From Heliopora coerulea (taxonomy: Eukaryota; Cnidaria; Anthozoa; Scleralcyonacea; Helioporidae), in the NCBI GenBank assembly GCA_030142905.1, contig JASJOG010000348.1:186001-250000 (forward strand): a stretch of 64,000 nucleotides of DNA, in the 5' to 3' direction. Made by a program: the position numbers and the translations under genes. This document shows positions 53,254-64,000 of the stretch, piece after piece. Every line of letters begins with the position of its first letter. Positions within the stretch are counted from its first letter, which is position 1. The notes under the pieces are model-generated. The model did not search any database. It saw only the letters and a list, made by a program, of their open reading frames with translations, and was not told the DNA's origin.

Positions 53254-53832
53254 TTAAGCAAAATTTTGCCATTTTTTTCCATATAGTCTGTTTTGACGAT
53301 CTGATACTGCCCGTCGTTTCATAAGGCCTTGAACTACCAAAAATGTGTACCGTCTTAGATGGTTGTTGGCAGTCTGAATCTGTGCAGCGTGTGTGCTTTG
53401 AATTACTTTCAGAGATCTGAAACTCGAGCCTAGAGATCTCTTTTTCCTCAAAAAAAAAGGCAGCTGTTTTGTCTCCGATAAGGAACTAATTGTAATCTTA
53501 TATTGTTGCTATAAAACTAAATTTCGTTTGTATTTATCACTGGCATGTAACTTTTAACGTTTCATTATAGGAATTTAGGCCAGACTTTCTCGTGTGAGAA
53601 TACTACACATCACGCTCAGTAGCAGATATCTATCATTTCTACTTCATACATGCTGTAAAATAGACATAAAGCACCTGTATATGTAAGCAGTTTGGCACCC
53701 TTCCAACAGCCAATTCCCTTGTTTCTCCCTCTTGAGCCGCAAAAGCTCAGGACTTATCCTTGTAAGTTTTAGCCTTAGTCTTTTTATCAAAGGATACACT
53801 CACTTGAAAAAAGTAACGAATGGCAGTCTAAG
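53254..53832. other. Non-coding stretch upstream of the ABCC exons
   Basis: I see no supported exon. The first coding exon of an ABCC-type gene, with its start codon, should lie in or before this region, but I could not identify it. Confidence 0.4.
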
Positions 53833-54313
53833 CTGAACCTCATCCAAAGGACAAATCGTCTTACATATCACGAGTAACGCTTTGGTGGATTGCTGGACTC
53901 CTACGAAGAGGCTACGAACGCCCACTAGAGCACAACGACCTTTACCCTGTCCGAGACAGCGAGCAAACAAAACAACTGACGAGACGTTTGAACGAGAAAT
54001 GGGAAGACGAGAAAAAAAGAGCAAAACTTGTAAACAGAAGACCACTCTTGTGGAAAAGTTTGCTGAGATTTATGCTTTAGTTTTCCTCACAGGTATACTA
54101 AGAATAGCTGGACAAAACGTTAGATCCTTTTGTATCATCAAACTAATCTCGATCCTTGGAAAGATTAAGAATGGGTGGGAAGGTCCTGTACTTACTTGTG
54201 GCATAGTGTTTGGACTGTTGATGAGAGAAGTCGCGTTGCATCACTTTCACTTATGCAGCAGTCTTTCAGCCATAAGAATGAGAGCTGCGACACTTGGATT
54301 GATTTGTGATAAG
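53833..54313 (+). pseudogene. ABCC fragment, exon 1 (first membrane helices)
   Basis: The frame reads to a stop TAG at 54078-54080 after LLWKSLLRFML. The membrane segment LVFLTGILRIAG continues one frame away until donor AAG|GTAAGC. One missing T in the run at 54076-54078 would join them. The acceptor at 53831-53832 is weak. Confidence 0.8.
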
Positions 54314-54360
54314 GTAAGCGGTGTAGCATTGTTAGGAAGAAAGTTCATGTTTCTATGAGT

Positions 54361-54510
54361 CTAAAGACGGACAGGCAGACAGACAGACCATTTGGGAGAC
54401 CGAAGGTCCAACGGAGCGAATGACGGACTGATTGAATGACGGGCGGACCGAATGACGGACGGACCGAATGACGGACGGACCGAATGATGGGCGGACCAAA
54501 CAACACATGA
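54361..54510. repeat. Minisatellite of 16-bp GGACGGACCGAATGAC type
   Basis: Variants of gacggacggaccgaat are repeated about six times, in the intron after ABCC exon 1. Confidence 0.85.
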
Positions 54511-55213
54511 AGGGGCAGAACGAGATATAGAAGGATGAACAAACTGACTGTTAAATATTTATTTGTTATTTGGCAGTTTAGTAGTTGTACAAGTATTATT
54601 ATGAATATTGAACAATACGAATAACTCAAAATCTTAGGCACTACATTCCAACCAGATTTCAAGTTCAGTGAGCATCTAAATGTAACATAATATATTTAAG
54701 AAAATTAGTTCATATGACATTTTTTGTGTTTCCACTAGTTTTAGAAACACAAGTAGAAGTTTTGGAGATAGACAAGTTATTACTTGTGCATCAAGTCATT
54801 TGGTCTGGCGAATGGCAATGGCTTTGAAATGAAGCCAAAATATTACCGTTGAACTTTGTCGTGCTTTTTTTTTAATCCGAATCTTGAAATTTAAACGATG
54901 ATAGTTTTCAGGTCGTGTTTTGTTTCGCATATATCAGCTATTGCACGACTAAATTATGTCTAAAATAGTTCTATTAAAAAGTTGAGTGTGAATGGGTTAA
55001 CACGCTTTAGGCCAAAGGTTTTCTGTTTGCTTTAAACTTTTACATGAAGTGTTACGGTTGGGAGCAATGTATGCATAGGATGACTGCATTCTGTTTCCTA
55101 ATTAGAAAATAATTGACGGGTAGATAGTTGCACAGAGGAATGATTACACATTGAACATGGCTAGAGTTGTGATATCGTTTAAAGTTCATGCTTGACTGCT
55201 TTACTTTCCGTAG

Positions 55214-55597
55214 GCTCTCAGCCCACCTCAGGCAACTTCAGTCAATGGTACATCCCGGTCACGTGATGGAGCTGGTTTCTGACGACTCTCAAAAGCTGGT
55301 GACTAGTGCAGAATACTTTCTTCAAAATGGAATTGTTCAAATCTTGGAATCTCTGTCAATGTTTGGATGGTTGGTCTTCTTTGTGGGTTGGCAAGCAATT
55401 GCTGGCTCAATGTTTTTCGTCGTCATCGGCTTGCTTCGATTATTGGTCACTGCCACTGATTATAAATTTCGAAAAGAAGCCTCACTTTTCGCCGACCAAC
55501 GTTTAGGGTGTCTCCGAGAGATTCTTGCCGCCATACGTTCCATTAAATTAAACGCTTGGGGAAAACTTATGGAAGAAAAAGTCAAAAAAATTCGACG
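55214..55597 (+). pseudogene. ABCC fragment, exon 2
   Basis: Acceptor tttccgtag; donor CG|GTAAGA. Begins ALSPPQATSVNGTS, then the frame shifts at CCC (55254-55256) to GHVMELVSDD and continues through two membrane helices. Its length minus one base fits the downstream phase exactly. Confidence 0.87.
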
Positions 55598-55989
55598 GTA
55601 AGATCCACAACATTAAATCAATGTTACTCAATTGGATAAAAAACATTAATGACTTGTAAATCATTTTCACAAAAACAAATCCCGAAAAAGTGAGTCATCT
55701 TGAAAACTCGGGATTCGAGTTATACAATTTTTATACATTTTAAATGTTATACCTTTAAGTCTTGTATTTCTATGATTTTTATCAGCGACATGTATAATAG
55801 CAAAATACTTCCAAATCTCCGTAATCCTTGTTCTGTTTGCCTCAACAGCTTTGAGCCTTTTAGTGTGTTGCATCCGTTGCCAAAGATACGTTGCACGCAG
55901 GGGTGTACACTTAATATTAAATGGACGTTTGATGACGATTGAAGACTTCCAGTTTAGTCTAGCGATTAAAGAGAACAGTTAGAAATTAA

Positions 55990-56175
55990 AACATCGGAAA
56001 TAGCACCGTTGTAGTGCGCATGTCTCTCACTACTGTGACAAAAGTTCGATTCCGGCGCCGGGCAGTTAACTGATTAAAGTTACTTTGGTCACATGTGAGA
56101 GGGGTGCCCCTTAGTGGACCTCTAGGAAAAAAAGCTCAGGTAGCTGATAGGGTTATCCAGTATAAATAAAGGCAC
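55990..56175 (+). mobile_element. tRNA-derived SINE remnant in the ABCC intron
   Basis: Contains tctctcactactgtgacaaa followed by a box B-like GTTCGATTCC, then a non-tRNA body. Box A is degenerate. It is a third tRNA-derived family in the window. Confidence 0.5.
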
Positions 56176-56223
56176 TTCACCTTTTTATCGTAGTATACAT
56201 AGTTTTACTTTTCTTTTCTTCAG

Positions 56224-56548
56224 GAAAGAGATCACGAAAAGAGCCCAGAGCATCTTTCTCATGGCAGTGTTCAGCTTCATAAACTTCATCGGTCAAGGCT
56301 TGGCTACGTTCGTATCCATTCTCCTACTGCTCTACACACGAGACACGGCACTGACAAGGCAGACTACCTTTGCTTTGCTGGTGTATATGGCTGTGATCGA
56401 CATGTGCTGGAGCTGGTCAGTGCCACTAGCTCTTTCCCTCACGACGGGTGTCAGAACTTCCGTAAAACGCATTCAAGCTTTCCTGGTAATTGACGAACAG
56501 TCAGTCTTGGCTAGTGAGGCCTTTATTGAAACTCCACTATGCAACTAA
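56224..56548 (+). pseudogene. ABCC fragment, exon 3
   Basis: After acceptor ttttcttcag it encodes membrane helices (FINFIGQGLATFVSILLLLY) and SVKRIQAFLVIDEQ, then stops at TAA 56546-56548. The frame beyond the stop reads a plausible linker (SEPSDWSGAVDGVASDFE) to a possible donor GTAACC, so the stop may be a third lesion. Confidence 0.85.
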
Positions 56549-57055
56549 TCTGAACCGTCCGACTGGTCTGGAGCAGTAGACGGCGTAGCCAGCGACTTTG
56601 AAACAACGCCGCTAATCAAACCTTCTGGTAACCAGTCTTGAAGTTATTTTTTATGGTTTTGGAGTAGGTAATTGGAACCACACTGGTGTTATAGTTATGT
56701 AAATTTGATAATTTAATGACTGAGAGTTAGCATTGTGATAATATACTGCGCCTCGAGCCACGGGCTATAACATGCGCGGGATGGCTACACATAAGGGTAT
56801 GCCATGTAGAATCGATAGAATAAATATGAGCCTTGGTCTCAGAGTCGATGTAGGGGCCCATATAAGTGTGATAAAAATGATAACATTGCCAGCTGGTGGG
56901 AAAGGGAAGTCTAAACACACCGCATGTTACGGATTGATGCGAGGTGTTAGATGGCTACGCAGTTGGACATGTAGTACAGAGTAAAAAATTGAGTATGTAT
57001 ATAGTATATAAAGGGAAAAGGAGAGAGTAAAAGATGACAGTAAAAGATGCGTAAC
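56549..57055. other. Non-coding stretch after the ABCC fragment
   Basis: No nucleotide-binding-domain exon or other gene is seen. Short frames here have no recognisable content. Confidence 0.45.
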
Positions 57056-59310
57056 ATTGGCTCGTGCATAATTCTTTTGGGACACAACCCTGAACGTACG
57101 TTTCAGCCTTCTGTGGTGGCCTCTTCAGCAGGGATTTTGGGTTGGGAGTCGATGTTTTCCAGTCGGAAGGCAGAGAAATCAGTATAGAGTATAATAATAG
57201 TGTAAAGAGAAAAGGTGTCTGCTTACCAAAATTGTTGGCTTGGATAATCCAACGCGTCGTGCCATCGTGTGGGACTAAAAAGGTCGCTGCTGTATATTCG
57301 CACTGTGTAAGCGCCGATCGGTGAGCAGTAAATGAGATCGGGGTTAGGTTGTGACGTGAATATATAATAGATAGAGTTGTTCGTTCCCAGTTGACATGTA
57401 GTGCGCGCTAGTGGTTGCGTGTAGTGTGGGGAGAATTGTGGTTGTAGGGGTCGTAGGGTAACCGTGGGAGTGGGATCACCTTTAATTTGTTCTGTATTCT
57501 GCAGTGTTGCCAGATGGGCGGTTTTCCCGCCCAATTGGACTGGTTTGGAAGCCTGGTTGCGGGAAATTTCAGGAGTTTGCGGGTCGCGGGTTTCAAAAGG
57601 TGGTGGATATTTTACTGTGGACTGTGTAATTTGGTTTCGATTTAAATATTTTTAATAAGAATTGGGCTAGTTTTTACTAATTTTGATGCAAATTTGGGCT
57701 ATTTTGTGCGAAAAATAATTGGGCTATTTTTGGGCTATTTGTTAAGGTAGCTTGGGCTGGTTTGCAGACTACCCATCTGGCAACACCGGTATTCTGCAAA
57801 GGAGTAAATATGTCGGCGCCGTTCTGCGAATGGATGTTGTATTTTGCTGCGTAATGGATACGTTAACGTAGTTCTGCGAACGGGTGTTATGTAGAAGGAC
57901 AGTGTTGGTGTGGTTGTTGTAGAGGAAGGAGGTATGTATCATAAAGATTCGGATGTACAAATTGCATGAGAAGTGTTACAAAAGTGTCATCTCACGAGAT
58001 GATAGTGTATGTAGCAGTTACACGTGGCTATATTTACAAGTGAGTCTACAACTAATGAGTTATGTTCACGAAAATTGCGTAGCGCAGTGTCTAAGTCCGG
58101 TTAGACAGCTTCAAGGTTGGTCTCCAGTATTTGGTACAGAGTTTTTGTCAAGAAGGATCTGTTTTGAGGTTGTAGGTTGATAATGCCAAGTTGTCCTGGA
58201 GGTATGTGGTCCTGACTTCTTTGGTGTACGCAGATCGGTGGTGAATCCAGTTGTCTTTGGGAGTCGTCCACCAGATGTATTGTTTGGAGTGGAGGATGGG
58301 TGGTGTCCTTTCAGGAGGATGTATGCAAGCCCATGGTTTGGATAACCATAAACAGGTTCATTTATAGATGACTGGCAAACTGTTGGGCAAGTTGACCTGA
58401 GTAGTCATGAGTAAGTTGTTTGTAATTGTAGTATTCTGTGTTGTCAGTTATTATGTTGGTGTTTGTAATTTGGCACTTACAAGAGAGTCTTTAAAATTCT
58501 TATTCTTCTTATATGCCACAATAGGAGCTTCTGGCCAGAGAATGCTCAGTGTAGGATCTTGCTCAATTATGTGCCAGTGTTTGCATAATATTTGTCCAAT
58601 GTGTTTGGCATTGTTGTTGTATGGGACAGAGAATAAGGAGCTATTTCTGTTTGTTGATTGTTTTCCCTGGTTGAGTAGTTCAATTTGTGTTTATTGTTTA
58701 GCTTGTTGAAATGCAGTATTTATTGTATGTAGTTTGTACCCTCTGCTAATCAGTATGACACACAGATGGTCTAGTCTTTGTTGAAGTTGTTTGTTGTCAG
58801 TAATAAGGCGTCTATATCTGAGTGCCTGGCTTAAAATTATGTTGTTTTTACAGGAAGTTGGATGTACCGAGTCATTGTGTAATAGTAAGGTTCTGTCTGT
58901 TGGTTTAATGTAAAGGTCAGATTCAAAATGGTTGTGGTTGTTGATATAGATTGTGGTGTCAAGGAAATTAACTGATATAGAGGAGTATGTATAATCAAAT
59001 TTTATTGTCGGATGAAACATGTTGATGTAGTCAAGAGGTTTGTACAGTGTTTCAATTCCATGGGTCCATAATGCAAAAATGTCATCAATGAACCTTATCA
59101 ATACATCTGGTGTTAGTCCATCTGGTGCATTTAGAAGCATTTGTTTTTCCAGGACAGCTATGAATATATTCGCATAAGTAGGTGCCATGGGGGATCCCAT
59201 TGCTGTTCCATGAATTGGTAAGAAGTGTTCATTGTTGAATTTGAGGGTATGTTTTTTAGTAGCACTTGGAGGAGGTGATCAGCATACTGTAAGAGTTTAG
59301 CTGTGGGACC
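57056..59310 (-). pseudogene. Penelope-like element, RT-containing copy (decayed)
   Basis: The minus strand reads LKFNNEHFLPIHGTAMGSPM, APTYANIF, LIRFIDDIFALWTHG (catalytic IDD), HPTIKFDY and VNFLDTTIYI, which are RT motifs of Penelope-like elements. It meets a TAA at about 58691 and continues in the same frame as KHIGQILCKHWHIIEQDP and ILWPEAPIVAYKKNKNF to a stop at 58451. A frame break precedes LKFNNEH. The 3' end probably lies near 57060-57130, where a terminal-type sequence (minus strand CTGAAGAGGCCACCACAG, then GAAACG) is found. No GIY-YIG domain was recognised. Confidence 0.82.
57504..57788. mobile_element. MITE with GTGTTGCCAGATGGG ends
   Basis: Left end gtgttgccagatggg, right end tacccatctggcaacaccg, flanked by GTATTCTGCA on both sides (57494-57503 and 57789-57798). 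It is 285 bp long and inserted in the tail of the Penelope-like copy. The interior repeats ttgggctatttt. Confidence 0.75.
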
Positions 59311-59332
59311 TCCACAACCTGTACTGTGCTGT

Positions 59333-59681
59333 ACTGTACTTTGCTTTATTTTACTTTTCTTTTACTTTAGTTTACTTTTACTTTACTTCACTTCACTTCA
59401 CTTTGCTTTACTATACTTTACTTTACCCTACTTTACTTCACCTCACCTGCACCTGCACCTGCACCTCTCCTATCCTCACCTCCACCTCTCCTCACCTCCA
59501 CCTCTCCTCACCTCCACCTCTCCTCACCTCCACCTCACCTCACCTCCACCTCACCACCACCTCACCTCCACCTCACCTCATCTCACCTCATCTCACCTTA
59601 CCTTTCCTTATTTTACTTTATTTTACTCTACTTTACTTTACTTTATCTTACTTTACTTTACTTTACTTTACTTTACTTTAC
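59333..59681. repeat. (CTTTA)n and CACCTC low-complexity block, left part
   Basis: CTTTA pentanucleotides with a central CCTCACCTCCAC block. Directly precedes the left end of the hAT element. Confidence 0.95.
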
Positions 59682-62461
59682 CAGGCCTCTCACGTTCGAA
59701 ATTTGGCGCGAGCGGTCTATCGCGCGGGCAGATTACGTTGCGTGCGCGATTAATTAACAACAAATTGGGGGGGGGGGGATTGTCAAAAAAATAAAAAATT
59801 TTCAATTATCTTGCAATTAGATTAATTTAATTCCGATATGAATACAATGTCATATCAATGTTTTTTATAAAAAAGAAGGAACGGAAACGTTAAGATATTA
59901 TTTTCAGTCCTAGTCGCTTTCGAATTCCTCCTGGAAAACTTCAAATTCACTGTCTTTACTAATTCTTTCGTCTTCGTCAAGTGTTGCATGGACCTCATCA
60001 ACAACGTCAACGTTATTTCTCTCTGACGTGATTTGGTTCGGTTGAGAGACCTTTTTCCGTCTGTTTGATGTCATAAATATGTCTACAGCACGCTCTATTA
60101 TGGCCTCTTTCTCTTGTCTGCTCCAAAGCGGGTTGTTTCCGTAGACGATAAGGGTTTCATTTAAAGCGTTATGGGTCATTGACAAGCGCCTATCCGAGAG
60201 GATGCTCGTGACGGTGCTGAACGTTCTCTCTACTTGAGAGTTTGAGCCAGAAGTGCAAATGATTATACTGGCAATCTTGCAAAGGTTTGGAAATTCCTCG
60301 CGCCGATAACTCATTACAGACTTCCAGAGATCTTTTGCGCTTGGGATTTTGGCGTAATAGCTGCGCACAAAATTCTTGAAGGATTTCCACTCTCTGGTAA
60401 CGGCAACAGGGTTGAACGAAACGAACGCCAAGGGCTCTTCGAAATGCTTGGCAAGTTCCAACAGTTCATTCTTTCCATAGTCAACTTCATCGCCCCAGAA
60501 TTGCGGGTCGAACCATTGCATTTTCATGTAGATTTCACTGTTGTAGTTCAAAAATCTAGACTCCAGCAGTTGAACCAGCGAAAGGATGACTTGTCGTTTG
60601 ATCTGCTGCACCTTTCCTATGCATGCCTCGCGTGAAAATGGATCCATCGCTACTTCTACCGTTAAGTAACGTCGGTTTTCTTGGCGTTTTCGTTTGTCTC
60701 CTGCGGTGACGAATTCGCCACTAAGCTTTCCATCTTCTGTTAATTGAAAACGCTGGATGTAACTGCCAAGAAACTCATCTTCTTTTCCAATTTCGTCAAT
60801 CCTTTGTGTGAGTTCAAGAACTGTCCTTGAAATGGAAAGTGGTACTTCGAACGGTAGCAGCATTTCTGATTCAAAAACCAGGGACAAAGGAACTATGTCG
60901 TCAAGTAGATCTAAATAGAGTTGAACGTAGCACATGAACTGGTACGATTTAAACTTCTTCAGAAGTCCGGCTACTTTACTGCGAGTGTTGGCATTGTGAC
61001 CTCTTGTGTCAGCTTGCACGTTTTCATAGGCGAGAATGTAAGCGGGCCACGTTTCCAGAAGAACCTTCAAACCACGTCGCCTGTGACTGATAAATCGGGT
61101 TCCATGAATTTTGGGCAAACTGTAGAAGTCTATTCCAACGGCCTTGGCACATTCAGCGACTTCGGTTTTAATTTTCCCCGATCTTTTTGCCAAATAGGAA
61201 TTTGTTGTGTAAAACTCGTCGATTGCTTTAAATTCAGGAATGTCGAATGCGGACTTTACGGCTAGCTCCACGCGGTGATTGGCGCAATGAATCATCAATA
61301 GCCACGGTCGATCAGATTTCAGCTGTGTCAAAACTCCTGTATATTTCCCCATGTTCACACTCGCTCCATCAGCTGTAGCACTTATCACCTTGTGTCTGTA
61401 GACGTCTTCCGGCAAATTGAATGGACTCGAGCCTTGGAAAAGACTGTTGATCCCTTGAAAGATAGCATCTGCATTGCCACCCCCGAACTTCTGCATTTCA
61501 AGGAGACTTACGACCATGTAAGTCGGAATGCCATTTCTCTCACATCTTATGAGAACTAACTCTTTTTCTTTGCCAGTTTTGCGGGCTTGACTCCCGTCAC
61601 TCAAAATTGACATGAAATTTGAGCTTGCTAAGATCACAGCGCATTTCTCTTTAACTGCCTCTGCAATGCAATGAACGAATTCTCGTCCAGTTCTACCGTC
61701 TTCTGTTCTTTCGATAAGGCGAACATTGTTCTCTTTTAGGCATTTTACAAGGACACTAAAATGGCTTTGAGGCATTGTAGGTGTCATTGCCATTTCGTAC
61801 GCACATTTAACTAAACTTCGGTATGCATCTCTTGTCAATTTTTGAAACGATGTTTGAATATTGGTTTGGAGCTGGCAACAGATAAAAAACATACAATTAA
61901 AAACTTTACGTACGCTGAAACAATTTTGGAAGAGATTGATAGAAAATCAATCATCAACTTACCCCAGATCCACTTGCATGTTGTGGCCCAACGACAACTC
62001 TTTCATTCTCCGGTTTTGACTTCTCGAAACTTAAGGCAATACGATGTCCCTCTCCTTCGAGATGTCGTGTAACATTATACTTAGTGACATAGTTCGTTCC
62101 GTCAGTGTAGGCTTTGATTGCTGTTTTTATTGACCCTTTACAATTCGGATGCGCGAAAATAGAATCTTTGTTACGGGTACAAACCTTACACCACACAAAA
62201 TTCACAAACTTTTGACCTCCTTCTTCGATCGTCTTGTAACCAATTATATTATCTTTCCCCCACTTTTTAAACGTATTAAAGTCGACTTTGTTGCCTTTGC
62301 TACCAGTCGCCATGGAGTACCATGCAACGACAAGCACGTGAGCGTTTTGAAAACAAAACAGTTTGACAGGCGAGCGGAACTTAACATTTGCGCGCGTGAT
62401 CATTCACGCGCGTAACATCACTGGGGCGCGTGCCTGCGCGCGCGTCCCATTGAGAGGCCTG
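59682..62461 (-). mobile_element. Complete hAT DNA transposon
   Basis: Ends are inverted repeats CAGGCCTCTCA (left at 59682, right end at 62461) with GC-rich subterminal sequence (gcgcgcg) at both sides, 2.78 kb in all. The transposase (two exons) fills the interior. The element sits inside (CTTTA)n DNA on both sides, so an 8-bp target duplication cannot be told apart from the satellite; the immediate 8-mers do not match exactly. Confidence 0.88.
59910..62313 (-). CDS. hAT-type transposase, ZNF862/KIAA1586-like, two exons
   Basis: Exon 1 61963-62313 (117 codons, MATGSKGNK start) and exon 2 59910-61871 (653 codons plus stop) are joined by a 91-bp GT-AG intron (GGG|GTAAGT; tgttgccag|CTC) in phase 0, giving about 770 aa. 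Exon 1 has a zinc-finger-like CKVCTRN..H..H pattern. Exon 2 shows the RNase H-like core: SDGSQARKTGKE with the first Asp, ADGASVNMGKYTG, HCANHRVELAVK, and the C-terminal dimerisation region SNSQVERTFSTVTSILSDRR. It cuts and pastes its own element. No stop or frameshift was found, so it may be active. The ATG at 62403 is less likely because it lies in the GC-rich terminal region. Confidence 0.92.
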
Positions 62462-63670
62462 CTTTACCTTACTTTACCTTACTTTAGTTTACTTTACTCT
62501 ACTTTACTCTACTCTAGTATACTTTACTATACCATACTTTACTTTACTTCACTTCACTTCACCTCACCTTACTTTACTTTACTTTACTATACTTTACTTT
62601 ACTTTATTTTACTTTATTTTACTTTACTTTACTTCACTTCACTTTACTTTACTTCACTTTATTTTACTTTACTTCATTTTACTTTACTTTACTTCACTTT
62701 ACTTCACTTCACTTTTCTTCACTTTACTTTACTTCACTTCACTTTACTTCACTTTACTTCACTTCACTTTACTTCACTTTACTTTACTTTACTTTACTTT
62801 ACTTCACTTCACTTCACTTCACTTCACCTTACTTTACTTTACTTTACTATACTTTACTTTACTTTACTTTACTTCACTTCACTTTACCTTACTTTACTTT
62901 ACTTTACTTTACTTTACTATACTTTACTTTACTTTACTTTACTATACCATACTTTACTTCACTTCACCTCACCTTACTTTACTTTACTATACTTTACTTT
63001 ACTTTATTTTACTTTACTTTACTTTACTTCACCTCACTTCACTTTACTTCACTTAACTTCACTTCACTTCATTTTACTTCACTTTACTTCACATCACTTT
63101 ACTTCACTTTACTTCACTTTACTTTACTTTACTCTATTTTACTTTATTTTACTTTACTTTATTTTTTTTTACTTTATTTTACTTCACTTTACTTCACATT
63201 ACTTTACTTTACATTATTCATACTTTAGTTTACTTTTACTTTACTTTATTTCACTTTACTTTACTTACTTTACTTTACTTTACTTTACTTTACTTTACTT
63301 TACTATACTTTACTTTACTATACTTTACTTTACTCTATTTTACTTTATTTTACTTCACTTTACTTTACATTACTTCACTTTACATTATTCATACTTTAGT
63401 TTACTTTTACTTTACTTTACTTCACTTTACTTTACTTTACTTACTTTACTTTACTTTACTATACTTTACTTTACTCTATTTTACTTTATTTTACTTCACT
63501 TCACTTTACTTTACTTACTTTACTTTACTTTACTATACTTTACTTTACTCTATTTTACTTTATTTTACTTCACTTCACTTTACTTTACTTTACGTTACTT
63601 TACTTTACATTATTCATACTTTAGTTTACTTTTACTTTACTTCACTTCACTTTACTTTTCTTTTCTTTCT
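62462..63670. repeat. (CTTTA)n / (CTTCA)n satellite, 1.2 kb
   Basis: About 1.2 kb of CTTTA and CTTCA pentamers with local higher-order repeats (blocks with acattattcatactttag near 63210, 63382 and 63610). The pentamer period of 5 gives long stop-free frames on the plus strand; the 456-codon frame here is an artefact. Confidence 0.96.
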
Positions 63671-63848
63671 TTCTTTATACTGTTAATGTTTACAACTTAT
63701 TGTCTTATTCTTTGGCGTTTTACATTTTTTTAGTTAGCGGCAGATGTATTTTTTAATCTCTCGTGTGTTAATATTTCCTTCTACCCGCTATACCATCTGT
63801 CCCACCTTTGATTCATATTTTTCTTATTTTGTTCTCATTATTTTATAG

Positions 63849-63929
63849 GGTCCCGGCGATACCAGTGGAGGATGTAGGTGTCGAATAAATAACAGGAAAT
63901 GTCATCCACAGTGTCGAATTTGTCACTGA
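63849..63929 (+). CDS. Possible terminal exon with cysteine-rich end
   Basis: After acceptor cattattttatag the frame reads GPGDTSGGCRCRINNRKCHP and QCRICH, then stops. The CxC...C...C..C pattern looks like the Cys-rich C terminus of transposon-encoded or metal-binding proteins. No partner exon was identified. Confidence 0.35.
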   Translation, partial: GPGDTSGGCRCRINNRKCHPQCRICH

Positions 63930-64000
63930 AATCCAAGCATTTTTTCCCGGGTTCCTCTTTTTTTGCAGGGATCCTCTTTTTTTGCAAGATTCTTCAACAG

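Larger units (their letters stand above)
53833..56548 (+). pseudogene. ABCC-family (MRP/CFTR-type) transporter fragment, three exons, frame-broken
   Basis: Exons 53833-54313, 55214-55597 and 56224-56548 encode the first transmembrane domain of an ABCC exporter. Segments include EPHPKDKSSYISRVTLWWIAG and GYERPLEHNDLYPV (the conserved N-terminal motif), GHVMELVSDDSQKL (first intracellular loop), LREILAAIRSIKLNAWG (the I-K-x-x-x-W helix) and TSVKRIQAFLVIDEQ. Introns join at matching phases (0, then 2) once two one-base errors are allowed: a missing base near 54076 and an extra C in 55254-55256. After 56548 (stop) no Walker A, signature or Walker B motif is found in the window, so both nucleotide-binding domains are absent or lie beyond it. 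It is either a decaying pseudogene or a gene with assembly errors. Confidence 0.88.

Noticed and set aside
59303..59794. 163-codon plus-strand frame
   Set aside because: Low-complexity CTTTA and CACCTC DNA; no protein-like composition.
62363..63733. 456-codon plus-strand open frame
   Set aside because: It is a read-through of CTTTA/CTTCA pentamers, giving only Leu, Phe, Tyr, Thr, Ser and His. A period-5 repeat without stop triplets produces this by itself.

Overview
The window is eukaryotic and animal, most likely a cnidarian and plausibly a stony coral. That attribution rests on small exons in long GT-AG introns, a TRPA channel gene, ABCC-type transporter exons, a BEL/Pao retrotransposon, Penelope-like elements, hAT and Kolobok-like transposons and many tRNA-derived SINEs. 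It is inference. Roughly four fifths of the window is repeat or intron.

Layout. Positions 1-5553 hold two units of a 2.56-kb tandem repeat. Each array ends in the same ~0.8-kb flank, closed by a ~400-bp foldback (5546-6372; second copy 39605-40411). From 7420 to 22854 on the minus strand lies a TRPA1-like ion-channel gene. I could splice it by eye into 13 coding exons that join in frame (3,060 nt, 1,019 aa). Its introns carry Penelope-like elements (10.35-14.58 kb, including an 830-bp-arm palindrome), perfect hairpins, SINEs, an hAT MITE and a LINE tail. From 24395 to 39605 lies a second, rearranged array of the 2.56-kb repeat. It is split by a two-headed Kolobok-like palindrome (29749-37621, TTAA target), which is itself split by an intact BEL/Pao element (30719-36964) with LTRs that read identical and a CTACT duplication. 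This is a three-level nest.

From 40578 to 48492 on the plus strand I infer a small gene of unknown family made of seven very short exons, all phase 0. The 48.5-53.8 kb stretch is mostly anonymous with MITEs. From 53833 to 56548 on the plus strand are three exons of an ABCC-family transporter (first transmembrane domain). They carry two one-base frame breaks at homopolymers and no nucleotide-binding domain follows in the window. From 57.06 to 59.31 kb is a decayed Penelope-like element on the minus strand. From 59682 to 62461 is a complete hAT transposon with a two-exon, apparently intact transposase, inserted in (CTTTA)n satellite DNA that continues to 63670.

The host genes are the TRPA channel, the ABCC copy and the microexon gene. 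I see no functional link between them. The dominant biology is nested mobile DNA with a striking excess of inverted, head-to-head structures (SINE dimers, Penelope hairpins, a two-headed Kolobok-like element, foldbacks). All coordinates and comparisons were made by reading, without alignment software.
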